A stretch of DNA of 64,000 nucleotides, taken from the NCBI RefSeq assembly GCF_014647875.1, contig NZ_BMQA01000039.1:1-64000 (forward strand), read 5' to 3'. This document shows, one piece after another, positions 1 to 9,057 of this stretch; positions within the stretch are counted from its first letter, which is position 1, and each line of letters starts with the position of its first letter. The position numbers and the translations under genes are program-made. The notes under the pieces are model-generated. The model was not told the DNA's origin. It saw nothing but the letters and a program-made list of their open reading frames with translations, and ran no database searches. The DNA is from Streptomyces brasiliensis. Lineage in GTDB: Bacteria > Actinomycetota > Actinomycetes > Streptomycetales > Streptomycetaceae.

Positions 1-56
1 ATGCGGCCAACCCGCACCAACCCCCGAACCCCACCACCGGACCTAACAAAGCCCTA

Positions 57-872
57 CTAGATCCTGCTCTCCGTCGCCGTGTCCGCCGACAGCCGTTGTG
101 CGACGTAGATCGGGATCACCGACAACAACACGAGCACCGCCGCCACCACATTCACCACCGGCGCCTGCTGCGGCCGGGTCATGTTGTTGAAGATCCAGAT
201 GGGGAGTGTCTCGACGCCGGGGCCGGCCGTGAACGTCGTCACCACGATCTCGTCGAAGGACAGCGCGAAGGCGAGCAGTCCGCCCGCCAGCAGAGCCGAG
301 CGCACCAGCGGGAAGGTGACGTCGGCGAAGGCCCGGAAGGTGTTGGCGCCGAGGTCCATCGCGGCCTCCTCGTACGAGCCGGAGGTGCGGCGCAGCCGGG
401 CGACGACGTTGTTGAAGACGATCACGATGCAGAAGGTCGCGTGTCCGACGATCACGGTGAACAGGCCGAGCCCCACACCGAGCGGCTCGAGGACCGTGCC
501 GAACGCCGAGTTGAGGGCGATGCCGGTGACGATGCCGGGCAGCGCGATCGGCAGGACGACCACGAAGGAGACGGTGTCCCGGCCGAAGAACCGGTTCCGG
601 GCCACCGCGAACGCGATGAGCGTGCCCAGCACCAGCGCGACGACCGTGGCGCCGAGGCCCGCCTTCACCGACACCCAAAGGGCGTTGCGTGCACCGGAGT
701 TGTCCCAGGCCACCGACCACCAGTGCAGGGTGAGTCCGGGCGGTGGCCAGCTCGCGCTGCGGTCCGGGTTCAGGGAGTTGACCACGACCAGCAGCAGCGG
801 CACGTAGATCACGGCGAAGCCGAACCCGGCGGCGATGCGCAGCGCGACGCGCGCGGAACGGGAGAGTTGCAC
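57..872 (-). CDS. potC: ABC transporter permease, PotC type
   Basis: Inner-membrane permease of a spermidine/putrescine-type ABC importer. About 271 residues from a GTG start (VQLSRSARVALRIAAG). Hydrophobic segments recur throughout, and an EAA-type coupling loop is visible (EEAAMDLGANTFRAF), the site that contacts the ATPase. The start was chosen because it lies 11 bp beyond the stop of the upstream permease gene; an open frame continues far upstream but only in other genes' wrong frame. It is the last gene of a four-gene operon read leftwards. PotC family membership is clear; polyamine specificity is inferred from the whole operon and could equally be another cationic or amino compound. Confidence 0.88.
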   Translation of the reverse strand: MQLSRSARVALRIAAGFGFAVIYVPLLLVVVNSLNPDRSASWPPPGLTLHWWSVAWDNSGARNALWVSVKAGLGATVVALVLGTLIAFAVARNRFFGRDTVSFVVVLPIALPGIVTGIALNSAFGTVLEPLGVGLGLFTVIVGHATFCIVIVFNNVVARLRRTSGSYEEAAMDLGANTFRAFADVTFPLVRSALLAGGLLAFALSFDEIVVTTFTAGPGVETLPIWIFNNMTRPQQAPVVNVVAAVLVLLSVIPIYVAQRLSADTATESRI

Positions 873-883
873 GGCCGGCTCCT

Positions 884-1783
884 CTAGAGGCTGCTCAGGG
901 CGCCCGTGCGGCGCATCGCCAGCAGGTACAGCACGATCACGACGACCGGGACCGTGCCGAGCGCGGCGGCCATGGGCAGGTTGAGTTCGATGTTGGAGTA
1001 GACGAGGTTGCCGATCAGCTGGGTCTTGCCGCCGACGATCTGCACGGTGATGTAGTCGCCGAGGCTCAGCGAGAAGGTGAAGATCGATCCGGCGGCGAGG
1101 GACGGCAGCACCATCGGCACGACCACGGAGCGGAAGGTGCGTCCGGGCCTCGCGCCCAAGTCGGCGGACGCGTCGAGGAGGTGGGCGGGCAGCTGCCCCA
1201 GCGCGGTGTGCACCGGCAGGATCATGTACGGCAGCCAGAGGTACGTCAGGGTCAGCACGGCCGCCGGGAGACCGAACCCGGGGCCGCCGATCCCGAACGG
1301 CTCCAGCATCCAGTCGGCGAGCCCGCCCTGGGACAGGATCAGCCGCCAGGCGTACACCTTGACCAGGTAACTCGCCCACAGCGGGGTGAGGATGGCGACG
1401 ACGAGCAGCGGGCGCCATCTCGGCCGGGCGACGCGCGCGGTGTAGAAGGCGACCGGAAAGGCGATCACCGCGCACAGCGCCGTCACCGCGAGGGCGACAC
1501 CGACGCTGCGCAGGATCACCTGCCGGTAGACCGGAGTCGTGAACAGCGCCTGGAAGTTGTCGGTCGACCAGACCTTCACCACCTCGGAGGTGAAGGAGTT
1601 CGTCGTCCAGAACGCGGAGACGAACAGCACGGTCAGCGAGCCGAGATAGAGCACGGCCAGCCACAGCAGCGGGGCGGTGAGCAGCAGGGCGAGCCGGAGC
1701 CGGGGGCGGCGGTGCAGAAACCCGGCGAGCCGCCGGACGACGCCCTCGGGGCGCCGTCCGGCGGTCTGCGCGACGACGGTCAT
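884..1783 (-). CDS. potB: ABC transporter permease, PotB type
   Basis: Second membrane subunit of the polyamine-type importer, 299 residues. After a basic N-terminus (about 1-35) there are roughly six transmembrane segments. The coupling loop is visible near residues 195-225 (LLDASADLGARPGRTF). Its ATG lies 3 bp from the stop of the binding-protein gene, so the two are probably translationally coupled. It would pair with the downstream PotC-type permease to form the heterodimeric channel. Assignment to the PotB/binding-protein-dependent permease family is firm; the substrate is inferred. Confidence 0.9.
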   Translation of the reverse strand: MTVVAQTAGRRPEGVVRRLAGFLHRRPRLRLALLLTAPLLWLAVLYLGSLTVLFVSAFWTTNSFTSEVVKVWSTDNFQALFTTPVYRQVILRSVGVALAVTALCAVIAFPVAFYTARVARPRWRPLLVVAILTPLWASYLVKVYAWRLILSQGGLADWMLEPFGIGGPGFGLPAAVLTLTYLWLPYMILPVHTALGQLPAHLLDASADLGARPGRTFRSVVVPMVLPSLAAGSIFTFSLSLGDYITVQIVGGKTQLIGNLVYSNIELNLPMAAALGTVPVVVIVLYLLAMRRTGALSSL

Positions 1784-1786
1784 CGG

Positions 1787-2995
1787 TCAGCCCTTGATCT
1801 CGGTCCAGGCCTGGACCCACTTGGCGTACGGCACGCACTTGACGTCGGTACGGCCGTCCAGGCACTGCTCGATGGGCGTGTTCCAGAAGGCGACGTTCTT
1901 CCAGTAGGCGGTGTCGCCCGCGTGGTAGGTGGTGCAGAAGCTCTTGTCGCTGGTCATGTCGCAGGCCTTGGCGTTGGCGGGTGCCTCGCCGAAGTACTCG
2001 GCGACCTGCGCGTTGACCTTCGGCGAGACGATCCAGTCGAGCCACTTGTAGGCGCAGTTGGGGTGCTTGGCCTTGGCGGAGACCATCCAGGTGTCGGACC
2101 AGCCGGTCGAACCCTCCTCGGGCACGAAGGCCTTGACCTTGGCACCCTCGTCGGTGGCCAGGTTGGCGATGACCTGCCAGGTGGTGCCGACGACGGAGTC
2201 GCCGCTCTTGAAGGCGGAGACCTCCTTGAGGTAGTCGCCCCAGTACTCGCCGACATCGGCGTTCTGCTTCTTCAGCAGGGCCACGGCGGCGTCGAACTGC
2301 TTCTGGTCCAGGGCGTAGGGGTCCTTGATGCCCAACTCGGGCTTCGTGGCCTTGAGATAGAGCGCGGCGTCGGCGATGTAGATCGGCGAGTCGTACGCGG
2401 TCACATGGCCCTTGTACCGGGCGGCGTCGTCGAAGACCGCGGCCCAGGACGTCGGGGCGGGCGTGACCTTCTGGGTGTTGTACATCAGCAGGTTGGCGCC
2501 GCGGCCGTGCGGGATGCCGTACGCCTTGCCCTTGACGGAGTTCCAGGCCTGCATCTTCAGGTCGGGGAAGACGTCCTTGTAGTTCGGCACGAGGTCGGTG
2601 TTGACGGGGGCCGCGTCGCCGGAGGCGATGAGGCGCAGGGAGGCGTCGCCGGACGCCGAGACTGCGTCGTACTCCCCGGTCTTCATCAGCTTCACCATCT
2701 CGTCGGAGCTGGCGGCGACCTTGGGGTTGACCTGACAGCCGGTCTGCTTCTCGAAGTCGCTGACCCAGTCGACCTTGGGGTCGTTGGAACCGTCCTCGAC
2801 ATATCCGGCCCAGGCGATGAGGTTGACCGCGCCCTCGGTCTTGCCGAGCTTCGTGGGGGCCTTGATGTCGGGGGGGTTGAGTCCGGTGGCGGCGTCGCCG
2901 CCCGAGTCGGAGGAGCCGCAGGCGGTGGCGGCGAGGAGCAGCGCGGCGGCGGCCGCTACCTGGAGGGTTCGGGTGAGGCGCACGACGTTCTCCAT
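1787..2995 (-). CDS. potD: polyamine-type solute-binding lipoprotein
   Basis: Extracellular substrate receptor of the importer, 402 residues. The N-terminus is a lipoprotein signal peptide with a lipobox ending in ATAC, so the mature protein should be lipid-anchored on the outer membrane face. The body matches PotD/PotF-type periplasmic binding proteins (AVNLIAWAGYVEDGSND, then YDAVSASGDASLRLIASG). It sits between the ATPase gene (15-bp gap) and the permeases. The polyamine assignment rests on family resemblance and operon order; 4-aminobutyrate or another amine is possible. Confidence 0.88.
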   Translation of the reverse strand: MENVVRLTRTLQVAAAAALLLAATACGSSDSGGDAATGLNPPDIKAPTKLGKTEGAVNLIAWAGYVEDGSNDPKVDWVSDFEKQTGCQVNPKVAASSDEMVKLMKTGEYDAVSASGDASLRLIASGDAAPVNTDLVPNYKDVFPDLKMQAWNSVKGKAYGIPHGRGANLLMYNTQKVTPAPTSWAAVFDDAARYKGHVTAYDSPIYIADAALYLKATKPELGIKDPYALDQKQFDAAVALLKKQNADVGEYWGDYLKEVSAFKSGDSVVGTTWQVIANLATDEGAKVKAFVPEEGSTGWSDTWMVSAKAKHPNCAYKWLDWIVSPKVNAQVAEYFGEAPANAKACDMTSDKSFCTTYHAGDTAYWKNVAFWNTPIEQCLDGRTDVKCVPYAKWVQAWTEIKG

Positions 2996-3010
2996 ACGGG
3001 ATGAGGGGGG

Positions 3011-4051
3011 TCAGCGGGCGGCGTCGGGGACCTGGACCGTGTGCCTGCGGTGCCACTGGAGACGGACCCGGGTACCGCGGTAGGCAGCGACGTCCTCGGC
3101 GGAGGTCTCCAGGTTCTGCTGGAGTGCGGTGAGCCGGCCGCCGGCGTCGAGGTCGACCAGGAAGCGGGTCGAGTCGCCCAGGTAGACGACCTCGGCGACG
3201 GTGCCCGTGGCGGTGGCGTGCTCGGGTTCGTCCGCGGTGGCGGACTCCTTGAGCACGCGGATCTTCTCGGGGCGGACGCTGTAGGTGCCCGGGGCGCCGA
3301 CGACGCGCTGGGCGGACTCGCCGGTGAGCAGGTTGGAGGTGCCGACGAACGACGCGACGAAGGAGGTCGCGGGGCGTTCGTAGATCTCGGCCGGGGTGCC
3401 GACCTGTTCGATGCGGCCCTGCTGGAAGACGGCGATGCGGTCGCTCATCGTCAGGGCCTCCTCCTGGTCGTGGGTGACGAACACGAAGGTGATGCCCACC
3501 TCCCGCTGGAGCGCCTTGAGTTCGACCTGCATCTGCTCGCGCAGCTTGAGGTCGAGGGCGCCGAGCGGTTCGTCGAGGAGCAGCACACGCGGGCGCCCGA
3601 CGAGGGCACGGGCGAGGGCGACACGCTGGCGCTGGCCGCCGGAGAGCTGGGCGGGGCGCCGCTTGCCGTAGCCCTCCAGCCGCACCTCGGCGAGCGCTTT
3701 GCGGGCGCGGACGAGGCGTTCGGCCTTGGGTACCTTGCGGACCTTGAGGGCGTAGGCGACGTTCTGCTCGACCGTCATGTGCGGGAAGAGGGCGTAGTCC
3801 TGGAAGACGGTGTGCACATCACGCTCGAACGGGGCGAGGCCCGTGACCTCCTGTCCGGCGAGCTCGATCCGGCCCTCGGTGGGGGTCTCGAAGCCGGCGA
3901 TCAGCCGCAGGACGGTGGTCTTGCCCGAGCCGGACGGGCCGAGCATCGAGAAGAACTCGCCGTCGCGGATCTCCAGGTCGACCCCGGCGACCGCGGCCGT
4001 CTCCCCGAACGACTTCCGCAGGCCCTCCAGCCGGATCGCACTTCCCTCCAT
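3011..4051 (-). CDS. potA: ABC transporter ATP-binding protein, PotA type
   Basis: Energising subunit of the importer, 346 residues. Walker A GPSGSGKTT is at 38-46, the Q-loop Gln at 84, the signature LSGGQ at 136-140, Walker B LLLDEP at 157-162 and the switch His at 194. A C-terminal TOBE-like domain (about 250-340) is typical of PotA/MalK-type ATPases. It is the first gene of the operon potA-potD-potB-potC and is divergent from a FadR-type regulator gene 95 bp away, which probably controls it. All ATPase residues are present. Confidence 0.93.
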   Translation of the reverse strand: MEGSAIRLEGLRKSFGETAAVAGVDLEIRDGEFFSMLGPSGSGKTTVLRLIAGFETPTEGRIELAGQEVTGLAPFERDVHTVFQDYALFPHMTVEQNVAYALKVRKVPKAERLVRARKALAEVRLEGYGKRRPAQLSGGQRQRVALARALVGRPRVLLLDEPLGALDLKLREQMQVELKALQREVGITFVFVTHDQEEALTMSDRIAVFQQGRIEQVGTPAEIYERPATSFVASFVGTSNLLTGESAQRVVGAPGTYSVRPEKIRVLKESATADEPEHATATGTVAEVVYLGDSTRFLVDLDAGGRLTALQQNLETSAEDVAAYRGTRVRLQWHRRHTVQVPDAAR

Positions 4052-4058
4052 CTAGGGG

Positions 4059-4143
4059 AACCTTTCTGGCGTTCTTGAAGGTTGAACGGAAAGATATGAA
4101 GTCATAGTTCAAAGCTCAAGTCCCCCTCGGGGTAAAGCTTGAG
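4059..4143. promoter_or_regulatory. divergent promoter region with inverted repeats, candidate FadR/GntR operators
   Basis: The 95 bp between potA and the regulator gene is markedly A/T-richer than its surroundings. It holds several inverted repeats: AACCTT/AAGGTT (4059-4064 and 4078-4083), TTGAAC/GTTCAA (4082-4087 and 4107-4112) and CTCAAG/CTTGAG (4115-4120 and 4138-4143). GntR-family regulators often bind short palindromes beside their own gene, so these are candidate operators. Which one is used cannot be told from sequence alone. Confidence 0.5.
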
Positions 4144-4146
4144 TCA

Positions 4147-4902
4147 ATGCGCAAGGTGGTGGCCGTGAAGCAACCGACCGACGGCGGGGCCCGCAGGGCC
4201 GTCTTCGCCCCCGTCGACAACCGGGCGCGCGTCGAGGCGGTCGTGCGCCGGCTCGGTGACGCCATAGAACTCGGGCTGCTCGCCGACGGGGAGCAGCTGC
4301 CCGGGGAGAGCGAACTGGCCGGGCAGCTGGGCGTGTCCACGGTGACCCTGCGGGAGGCGCTGATGGCGCTGCGCCAGCAGGGTCTGGTCACCACCCGCCG
4401 GGGCCGCGGCGGCGGCAGTTTCGTCTCCCTGCCCGAGATCCCCGGCGAGGAGCGGCTGCGGACCCGGCTGCGCGGCTGGAGCACGGAGGAGCTGCGCGAC
4501 CTCGGCGACCACTGGGCCGCCCTGTCGGGTACGGCGGCCCTGCTCGCGGCGCAGCGCACGGAGCCGGAAGATCTCATCCAACTGCGGTGTACGGCAGAGG
4601 AATTGGACCTCGCGGCGGACGCGGCCGCGCGCAGCCGGGTGTACGGCCGCTTCCATGTGGAGCTGGCGGCAGCGGCGCAGTCGGCCCGGCTCACCCGGGA
4701 GCAGGTCGCGCTGCAGACGGAAGTGGGAGCGCTGCTGTGCCTGTTGCTCGGGGACGACGAATATCGTGAAGAAGTCGCAGAGCGTCATCGGTCCGTAATC
4801 TCGGCCGTGCAGGATGGGGCCCACGAATCGGCCCGCACGCAGGGCGAGCGGTGCGTCCGGGAGTCGACGGCGCGGCTCATCGCGCTGCGTCTGACCCTGT
4901 AG
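4147..4902 (+). CDS. FadR/GntR-family transcriptional regulator
   Basis: DNA-binding regulator of 251 residues. A winged helix-turn-helix occupies about 28-92 (the recognition region reads GVSTVTLREALMALRQQGLV), followed by an all-helical FCD-type ligand domain (about 105-240). It is transcribed away from potABCD and towards the Cache-domain gene, so the most economical role is local control of polyamine or amine uptake. The inducer is unknown. Start ATG was chosen because the wing and N-terminal extension are complete from here. Confidence 0.85.
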   Translation: MRKVVAVKQPTDGGARRAVFAPVDNRARVEAVVRRLGDAIELGLLADGEQLPGESELAGQLGVSTVTLREALMALRQQGLVTTRRGRGGGSFVSLPEIPGEERLRTRLRGWSTEELRDLGDHWAALSGTAALLAAQRTEPEDLIQLRCTAEELDLAADAAARSRVYGRFHVELAAAAQSARLTREQVALQTEVGALLCLLLGDDEYREEVAERHRSVISAVQDGAHESARTQGERCVRESTARLIALRLTL

Positions 4903-4940
4903 GCCGCGGCCGTCCGGGCCCCCGTCCGCTGGAGTGCGCC

Positions 4941-5759
4941 ATGAGCAGGAGCCCCGGTCTCGTCGGCGCGGTGACCACGACGCTCGACGTGACCGCCGAG
5001 GAACGCGTCGCGGCGCAGATCGGGCGCTGGCTGGAGGCGGTGTTCCACGCGGTCGCGCAGACCCGCGCCGACACGGCGGCCCTGCTCGCCCGGGTGGCCG
5101 AGGAGCGGCGCCGGCCGGCGACCGTCGACCTCGCCGGACTCCGGCCCGGACTGCACGCCCGGCTCGCGCGCGAGGAGTTGGTCTCCGGGGTCGGCTTCGT
5201 GGCCGTGCCGGGACTGCTGGCGGACGTGCCGGCCTGGCTGGAGTGGTGGCAGACGAACGCCGAGGGTGACGTACGGCCGCTGGCGCCCGACCTCGATCCG
5301 GACCGGTCGGCGTACTCGGACTACACGCACTGGGATTGGTTCGCGCTGCCCCGTGACACCGGCCGGCGGGCCGTGGCCGGGCCGTACGTCGACTATCTCT
5401 GCTCCGAGGAGTACAGCCTCACCCTGTCCGCGCCGGTGCGGGTGGCGGGCCGGTTCGCGGGGGTGGCCGCGGCGGACGTGTATCTACGGCACTTCGAGGC
5501 GGCTGCGCTGCCCCTGCTGCGCGAACTCCCGGGCCCCGCACACCTGGTGAACGCGCGCGGCAGGGTGGCGGCCTCCGCGGACCCCGCGCATCTCGCGGGC
5601 TCGCTCACCAGGGGCCCGGACTTCGCGGCCGTACTGGAGCACGGGCGGGTGGAGACCTTCGAGGGGGTGCGCCTGGTGCCCTGCCGGGGCGTGCCCTTGG
5701 TGCTGGTGGTCCCGGCGACGACCGCGGGCACGGTGGCCCGCGCGACGAGCGCCCGGTGA
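4941..5759 (+). CDS. Cache (PDC) sensor domain protein
   Basis: About 272 residues from ATG (MSRSPGLVGAVTTTLD). The N-terminal half is helical; the region WLEWWQTN through YVDYLCSEEYSLTLSAPV resembles the ligand-binding core of PDC/Cache sensor domains. The C-terminal part also contains a second small sensor-like repeat (LVNARGRVAASADP). No signal peptide or transmembrane segment is evident, so it is probably cytosolic. It lies 38 bp after the FadR-type gene and probably forms an operon with it. It may sense the same ligand the pot transporter imports; that is inference from context only. Confidence 0.65.
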   Translation: MSRSPGLVGAVTTTLDVTAEERVAAQIGRWLEAVFHAVAQTRADTAALLARVAEERRRPATVDLAGLRPGLHARLAREELVSGVGFVAVPGLLADVPAWLEWWQTNAEGDVRPLAPDLDPDRSAYSDYTHWDWFALPRDTGRRAVAGPYVDYLCSEEYSLTLSAPVRVAGRFAGVAAADVYLRHFEAAALPLLRELPGPAHLVNARGRVAASADPAHLAGSLTRGPDFAAVLEHGRVETFEGVRLVPCRGVPLVLVVPATTAGTVARATSAR

Positions 5760-5794
5760 GGAGTGCGGGGCTGGTGCCGCCCGCGGTGGGCCCG

Positions 5795-5833
5795 CCCGGC
5801 GCCGTCGGCGACCTGAACGCCGGCGGTGCCGGG
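5795..5833. terminator. hairpin terminator between convergent genes
   Basis: Two 15-nt arms (5795-5809 and 5819-5833) can pair with two mismatches that are G-U type in RNA, around a 9-nt loop. The hairpin lies exactly between the end of the Cache gene and the stop codon of the convergent MmyB-like gene, so it can serve both directions. Confidence 0.6.
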
Positions 5834-6505
5834 TCAGGCCTCCGCGGTCGGCACGATGGTCAGATGGCCGGCCGAGCCGGACGTACGGCGCGGGTGGCGC
5901 GCGGTCGCCGCGGGGCGGCGAGAGTCGCGCAGGACGAGCGTGAGCCGGGTGTAGCCCATGTCCTGAAGGGTCTTGGGGGTCTCGCCCACGATGCGGCAGT
6001 CCGTCGCGCCCCAGCGCGGATCGGGGTGCAGCAGCCGCCGGACCGCTCCGTCGTGCTCCGCCGCCGCCTCGCCGACCACGCGGATCCAGTGCGGCAGGCC
6101 CTGACGGTACGCCGCCTCCATGATCGGGTCCTGGGCGATCTCCCGGCGGATCGCCTGGAGCCCGTGTTCGTGCCCGAACCGCTCCACGGCGGCCTTGAAG
6201 TGGGCCAGCATCGGCAGGCACCAGCTCGCCTCGTGGTCCGCGAGCACCGAGCCCGCGTCCGGGTGGAACAGCACGAACCGGAGGAAGTTGTCACCGGGCA
6301 TGGCCGTGGGATGCGGGCCGACACCGCGGAAAAGTGTCTCGAACGCGCTGTTGGCGAGCACCACGTCCCAACTGTGGTCCACCACGAGGGACGGGAACGG
6401 CACGGCTTCGAGCAGCGTCGCGTAGTCCTGGAGGTACGCCTGGGCCTCGAGCCCCTCGGGGACGGGCCGCGGCGCCGGCCACTGTCCACCTGCCTGATGT
6501 GCCAT
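5834..6505 (-). CDS. MmyB-like ligand-binding domain protein without HTH
   Basis: 223 residues. From about residue 25 the protein matches the PAS-like ligand-binding domain of MmyB-type Streptomyces regulators (YATLLEAVPFPSLVVDHSWDV, then ANSAFETLF, FVLFHPDAG, and a C-terminal RRLLHPDPRWG...LTLVLRD). MmyB proteins normally carry an N-terminal helix-turn-helix of about 80 residues; here only about 25 residues precede the ligand domain, so no DNA-binding part is present. It may act as a stand-alone ligand or fatty-acid-binding modulator, or be a truncated regulator. It is divergent from the XRE gene 216 bp away. Confidence 0.75.
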   Translation of the reverse strand: MAHQAGGQWPAPRPVPEGLEAQAYLQDYATLLEAVPFPSLVVDHSWDVVLANSAFETLFRGVGPHPTAMPGDNFLRFVLFHPDAGSVLADHEASWCLPMLAHFKAAVERFGHEHGLQAIRREIAQDPIMEAAYRQGLPHWIRVVGEAAAEHDGAVRRLLHPDPRWGATDCRIVGETPKTLQDMGYTRLTLVLRDSRRPAATARHPRRTSGSAGHLTIVPTAEA

Positions 6506-6721
6506 CGGGAGGTCACCCCTCTTGCCTATGCGGCCTTCACGCGGCCCTGTGATCCTCCTGCCCAGGCAAGAGCCGTGTCAACTATCGTGGCATTTCATGC
6601 CTGTTGACGGCTGAAATTGGCCACAGTTGTGGCGAGACCTGGATGTGAGTTCGAGGCACCCGCTACTCTCCGGGACGTTCACGGCAATCGCTTGTGAAGA
6701 CGCTGAGAGCCCCCTGAAGTC

Positions 6722-7408
6722 ATGAGAGACGTAGGAGTTCTGTCGGTGACGGATGGCTACGAGGATCCGGGCGCCACGGCGACCGCCCAGCTGCCGGCCG
6801 TCGCCGCCCGTGTCACCGCGCTCGCCGACCGGCTCGGGGTGCCGCTCACCGAGGTCTTCGACGTGACACGGCTCTCGGTCGCGAGCGGCGTCCCCGAACC
6901 CGTGGTCAGGGCCCTGCTGAGCGGGCGGCCCGCGGGCGAACCCGATGTCCAGGCCCGCTTCCTGCAGCGCCTCGACCTGCTGCGCCGTACCCGGCTCAAG
7001 CCGAACGGCCGCAAGCACACCCAGCAGGAGATCGCCGACGGCGCGGGCATGTCCCGGCAGCAGGCCGGCGCGCTCATCAACGGCGACCGCCGGCCCACCA
7101 TGGAGCACTGCGACGCCCTGCAGCGCTTCTTCCGCGTCCACGCGGGCTTCCTGACCGCCGAGGACCCCGAGGCCCTCTCGGGTGCGCTCCAACGCACAGA
7201 GCAGGACCTGCTGCAGAGGCTCGCCGACCGTGAGCGCGCCGCGGACCGGGCGGCCGAGGCCGCGGATCCGCTGGAGCGGCTGCTGCAGGACCACGGCGTC
7301 CGCGGCATCGCCTGGCGGGCCGCGCAGCTGCCCACCGACCAGCACCGGGACAAGGTCGCGGAGTGGCTCGACATGCTCCTGGAGAGCGTCAAGCGGCCCG
7401 AGTCGTGA
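6722..7408 (+). CDS. XRE-family DNA-binding protein (antitoxin-like partner)
   Basis: 228 residues with a helix-turn-helix at about 98-127 (HTQQEIADGAGMSRQQAGAL) and a weaker HTH-like stretch at 40-70. The C-terminal 70 residues are charged and helical. Its stop codon overlaps the GTG of the next gene by GTGA, so the two proteins are co-translated. An XRE protein followed by an ImmA/IrrE-type metalloprotein is a recurring actinobacterial pair, often annotated as toxin-antitoxin or as a protease-cleaved repressor. The direct target is unknown. Confidence 0.8.
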   Translation: MRDVGVLSVTDGYEDPGATATAQLPAVAARVTALADRLGVPLTEVFDVTRLSVASGVPEPVVRALLSGRPAGEPDVQARFLQRLDLLRRTRLKPNGRKHTQQEIADGAGMSRQQAGALINGDRRPTMEHCDALQRFFRVHAGFLTAEDPEALSGALQRTEQDLLQRLADRERAADRAAEAADPLERLLQDHGVRGIAWRAAQLPTDQHRDKVAEWLDMLLESVKRPES

Positions 7409-7974
7409 ACCGGGGGAGAACGGTGGGCATCGGCAGGGACATGCGACGGCTGAGCGGCGAGCTGGTCGGGGAGTTGACACTGCCCGCGCCGGCCCGTCCG
7501 CACGACCTGTACACCGCGCTGTGCGACGGGATGAGCCGGCGCCGTGGCCGCCCGGTCCACGTCCGCGCGGCCACGTTCCCGCCCGGGACGGCCAGCGGGC
7601 TGTGGCTGGACATGGCCGACCGGGACCTCATCGTGGTCGAGGAACGCACCGCGCCCGACCACCAGTTGGTGATCCTCGGCCATGAGCTGTGGCACATGAA
7701 GTCCGACCACAGCGGCCGCCACGTGGAAGGTGTCGCGGTCGCCACCCGGCTGCTCGACGAGGACCCGGACCAGGCGGCCCTCCAGGCGGCGGTCCGCAAG
7801 GTCGCCGCACGCACGCACTTCGACCTGGCCGAGGAGCGCGAGGCTGAGACCTTCGGCCTGCTCCTGGCCAGCAAGTGCCGTACCTGGCTAGCGGGTTCGG
7901 CGCTGCGCGGCCCGGTGCAGCGGGACCATCTGGCGGGACGCATCGAGGCGTCACTGGGCTATCTCGGCCCCTGA
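7405..7974 (+). CDS. ImmA/IrrE-type metallopeptidase-like protein
   Basis: About 189 residues from the GTG that overlaps the stop of the XRE gene. The zinc-protease signature HExxH is present as HELWH at residues 93-97, preceded by VIVEE-like strands (LIVVEERTAPDHQLVILG). In the ImmA/IrrE family this motif cleaves or inactivates a partner XRE repressor, so the upstream gene is the likely substrate. A conserved acidic helix follows (LAEEREAETFGLLL), as in the family. Catalysis is inferred from the motif alone. Confidence 0.75.
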   Translation: MNRGRTVGIGRDMRRLSGELVGELTLPAPARPHDLYTALCDGMSRRRGRPVHVRAATFPPGTASGLWLDMADRDLIVVEERTAPDHQLVILGHELWHMKSDHSGRHVEGVAVATRLLDEDPDQAALQAAVRKVAARTHFDLAEEREAETFGLLLASKCRTWLAGSALRGPVQRDHLAGRIEASLGYLGP

Positions 7975-7983
7975 CGGACGTCC

Positions 7984-9057
7984 TCACGTCGCGCTGCGCT
8001 CGCTCGCCTCTCTCAGCTCGCTCTCGTGCTCCTGCCCGAGCAGGAGTTCACGCCAGCGGTCGCGGCTCCAGTCGGCGGGGGGCGTGGTGGACGTGAACTC
8101 CTCGACCAGGGCCAGGAAGCGGGCCGGGTCGGTGTGGAAGGGGAAGTGCCCAGCGCCCTCGAAGATCTCCAGGCGGCTGCCGGGCATGGCCTCGTGGGCG
8201 CCGTACGCGTGCCGCACCGGCACCACACTGTCGCGGTCGCCCCACAGCAGCATGGTCGGCATGCCCTCGGTGAGGTAGCAGCGGTCGAGCATCGTCACCA
8301 CCTGGCCACGCCAGTCGACCACCGCGCGTAGGGAGCGGATGAAGGCGTTGCGGGAGGTCTCGTCCGGCAGGGCGTCGACGAGGGTGAGCAGTTCGGAGGC
8401 ATCCTGGCCAAGGTCCGTGTCGAGCAGGTGCATCAGGTGTGCCCAGAGGCCGACTTGGAGGCGCGCGCCGGGCAGCCGGAGCGCGGCGAGCAGCAGATCG
8501 GCGCCCGGCAGCGACACCAGGCGCAGCACCGGGTTGACCTCGCGGCCGACGCCGCCCACGCTGACCAGGATGAGCCGTTCGGTGCGGTCCGGGAACTGGT
8601 AGGCGAACTGCATCGCCACTCCCCCGCCCAGCGAGTGCCCGACCAGCGTCGCGGACTCGATGCCGAGCGTGGTGAGCAGGTCCCGCACGCCGTTGGCGTA
8701 CGCGGCCACGGAGTAATCGGCCCGTGGCTTGTCGGAGGCGCCGTGGCCGAGCAGGTCGGGGGCGATCACAGTGTGGGTCCGGGCCAGGTCGGGGATGACG
8801 TCGGCCCAGGTCGCCGAGGAGTCCCCGATGCCGTGGATGAGGACCAGGGCCGGACCCTCGCCGGCCATGCGGAAGGCGCGTCGGTAGCCGTGCACGACGC
8901 GGTACCGCAGTGCGAGTTCCGATGCGCCGACCACGCGCAGCCGTGCTGCGCGGGCCGGGGTGCGTCCCGGGACGTCGACCACGCCTGAGCCTCCCGTTCC
9001 AGGGCGGCCCGGGCGGCCGCCCTGCGTTGTCTCCAGAGTAGGACGGGATTCCCCCAC
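7984..9057 (-). CDS. alpha/beta-hydrolase
   Basis: 357-residue serine hydrolase. The oxyanion motif HG is at 75-76, the nucleophile elbow GHSLG at 140-144 (Ser142), the likely acid Asp276 in WGDRDSVVP, and the catalytic His304 in GAGHFPF. The triad is therefore complete. Residues 1-60 are an extension without recognisable features, and an internal start is possible. No signal peptide is seen, so it is probably cytosolic. It resembles general esterases and haloalkane dehalogenase-like enzymes, but no substrate can be named. It converges on the ImmA-like gene with only 9 bp between the stops. Confidence 0.82.
   Translation of the reverse strand: MGESRPTLETTQGGRPGRPGTGGSGVVDVPGRTPARAARLRVVGASELALRYRVVHGYRRAFRMAGEGPALVLIHGIGDSSATWADVIPDLARTHTVIAPDLLGHGASDKPRADYSVAAYANGVRDLLTTLGIESATLVGHSLGGGVAMQFAYQFPDRTERLILVSVGGVGREVNPVLRLVSLPGADLLLAALRLPGARLQVGLWAHLMHLLDTDLGQDASELLTLVDALPDETSRNAFIRSLRAVVDWRGQVVTMLDRCYLTEGMPTMLLWGDRDSVVPVRHAYGAHEAMPGSRLEIFEGAGHFPFHTDPARFLALVEEFTSTTPPADWSRDRWRELLLGQEHESELREASERSAT

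Noticed and set aside
1181..3004. Long open frame opposite the pot genes
   Set aside because: It is antisense to three genes with clear domains. Long antisense frames are expected in high-G+C DNA, and this one has no recognisable domain.
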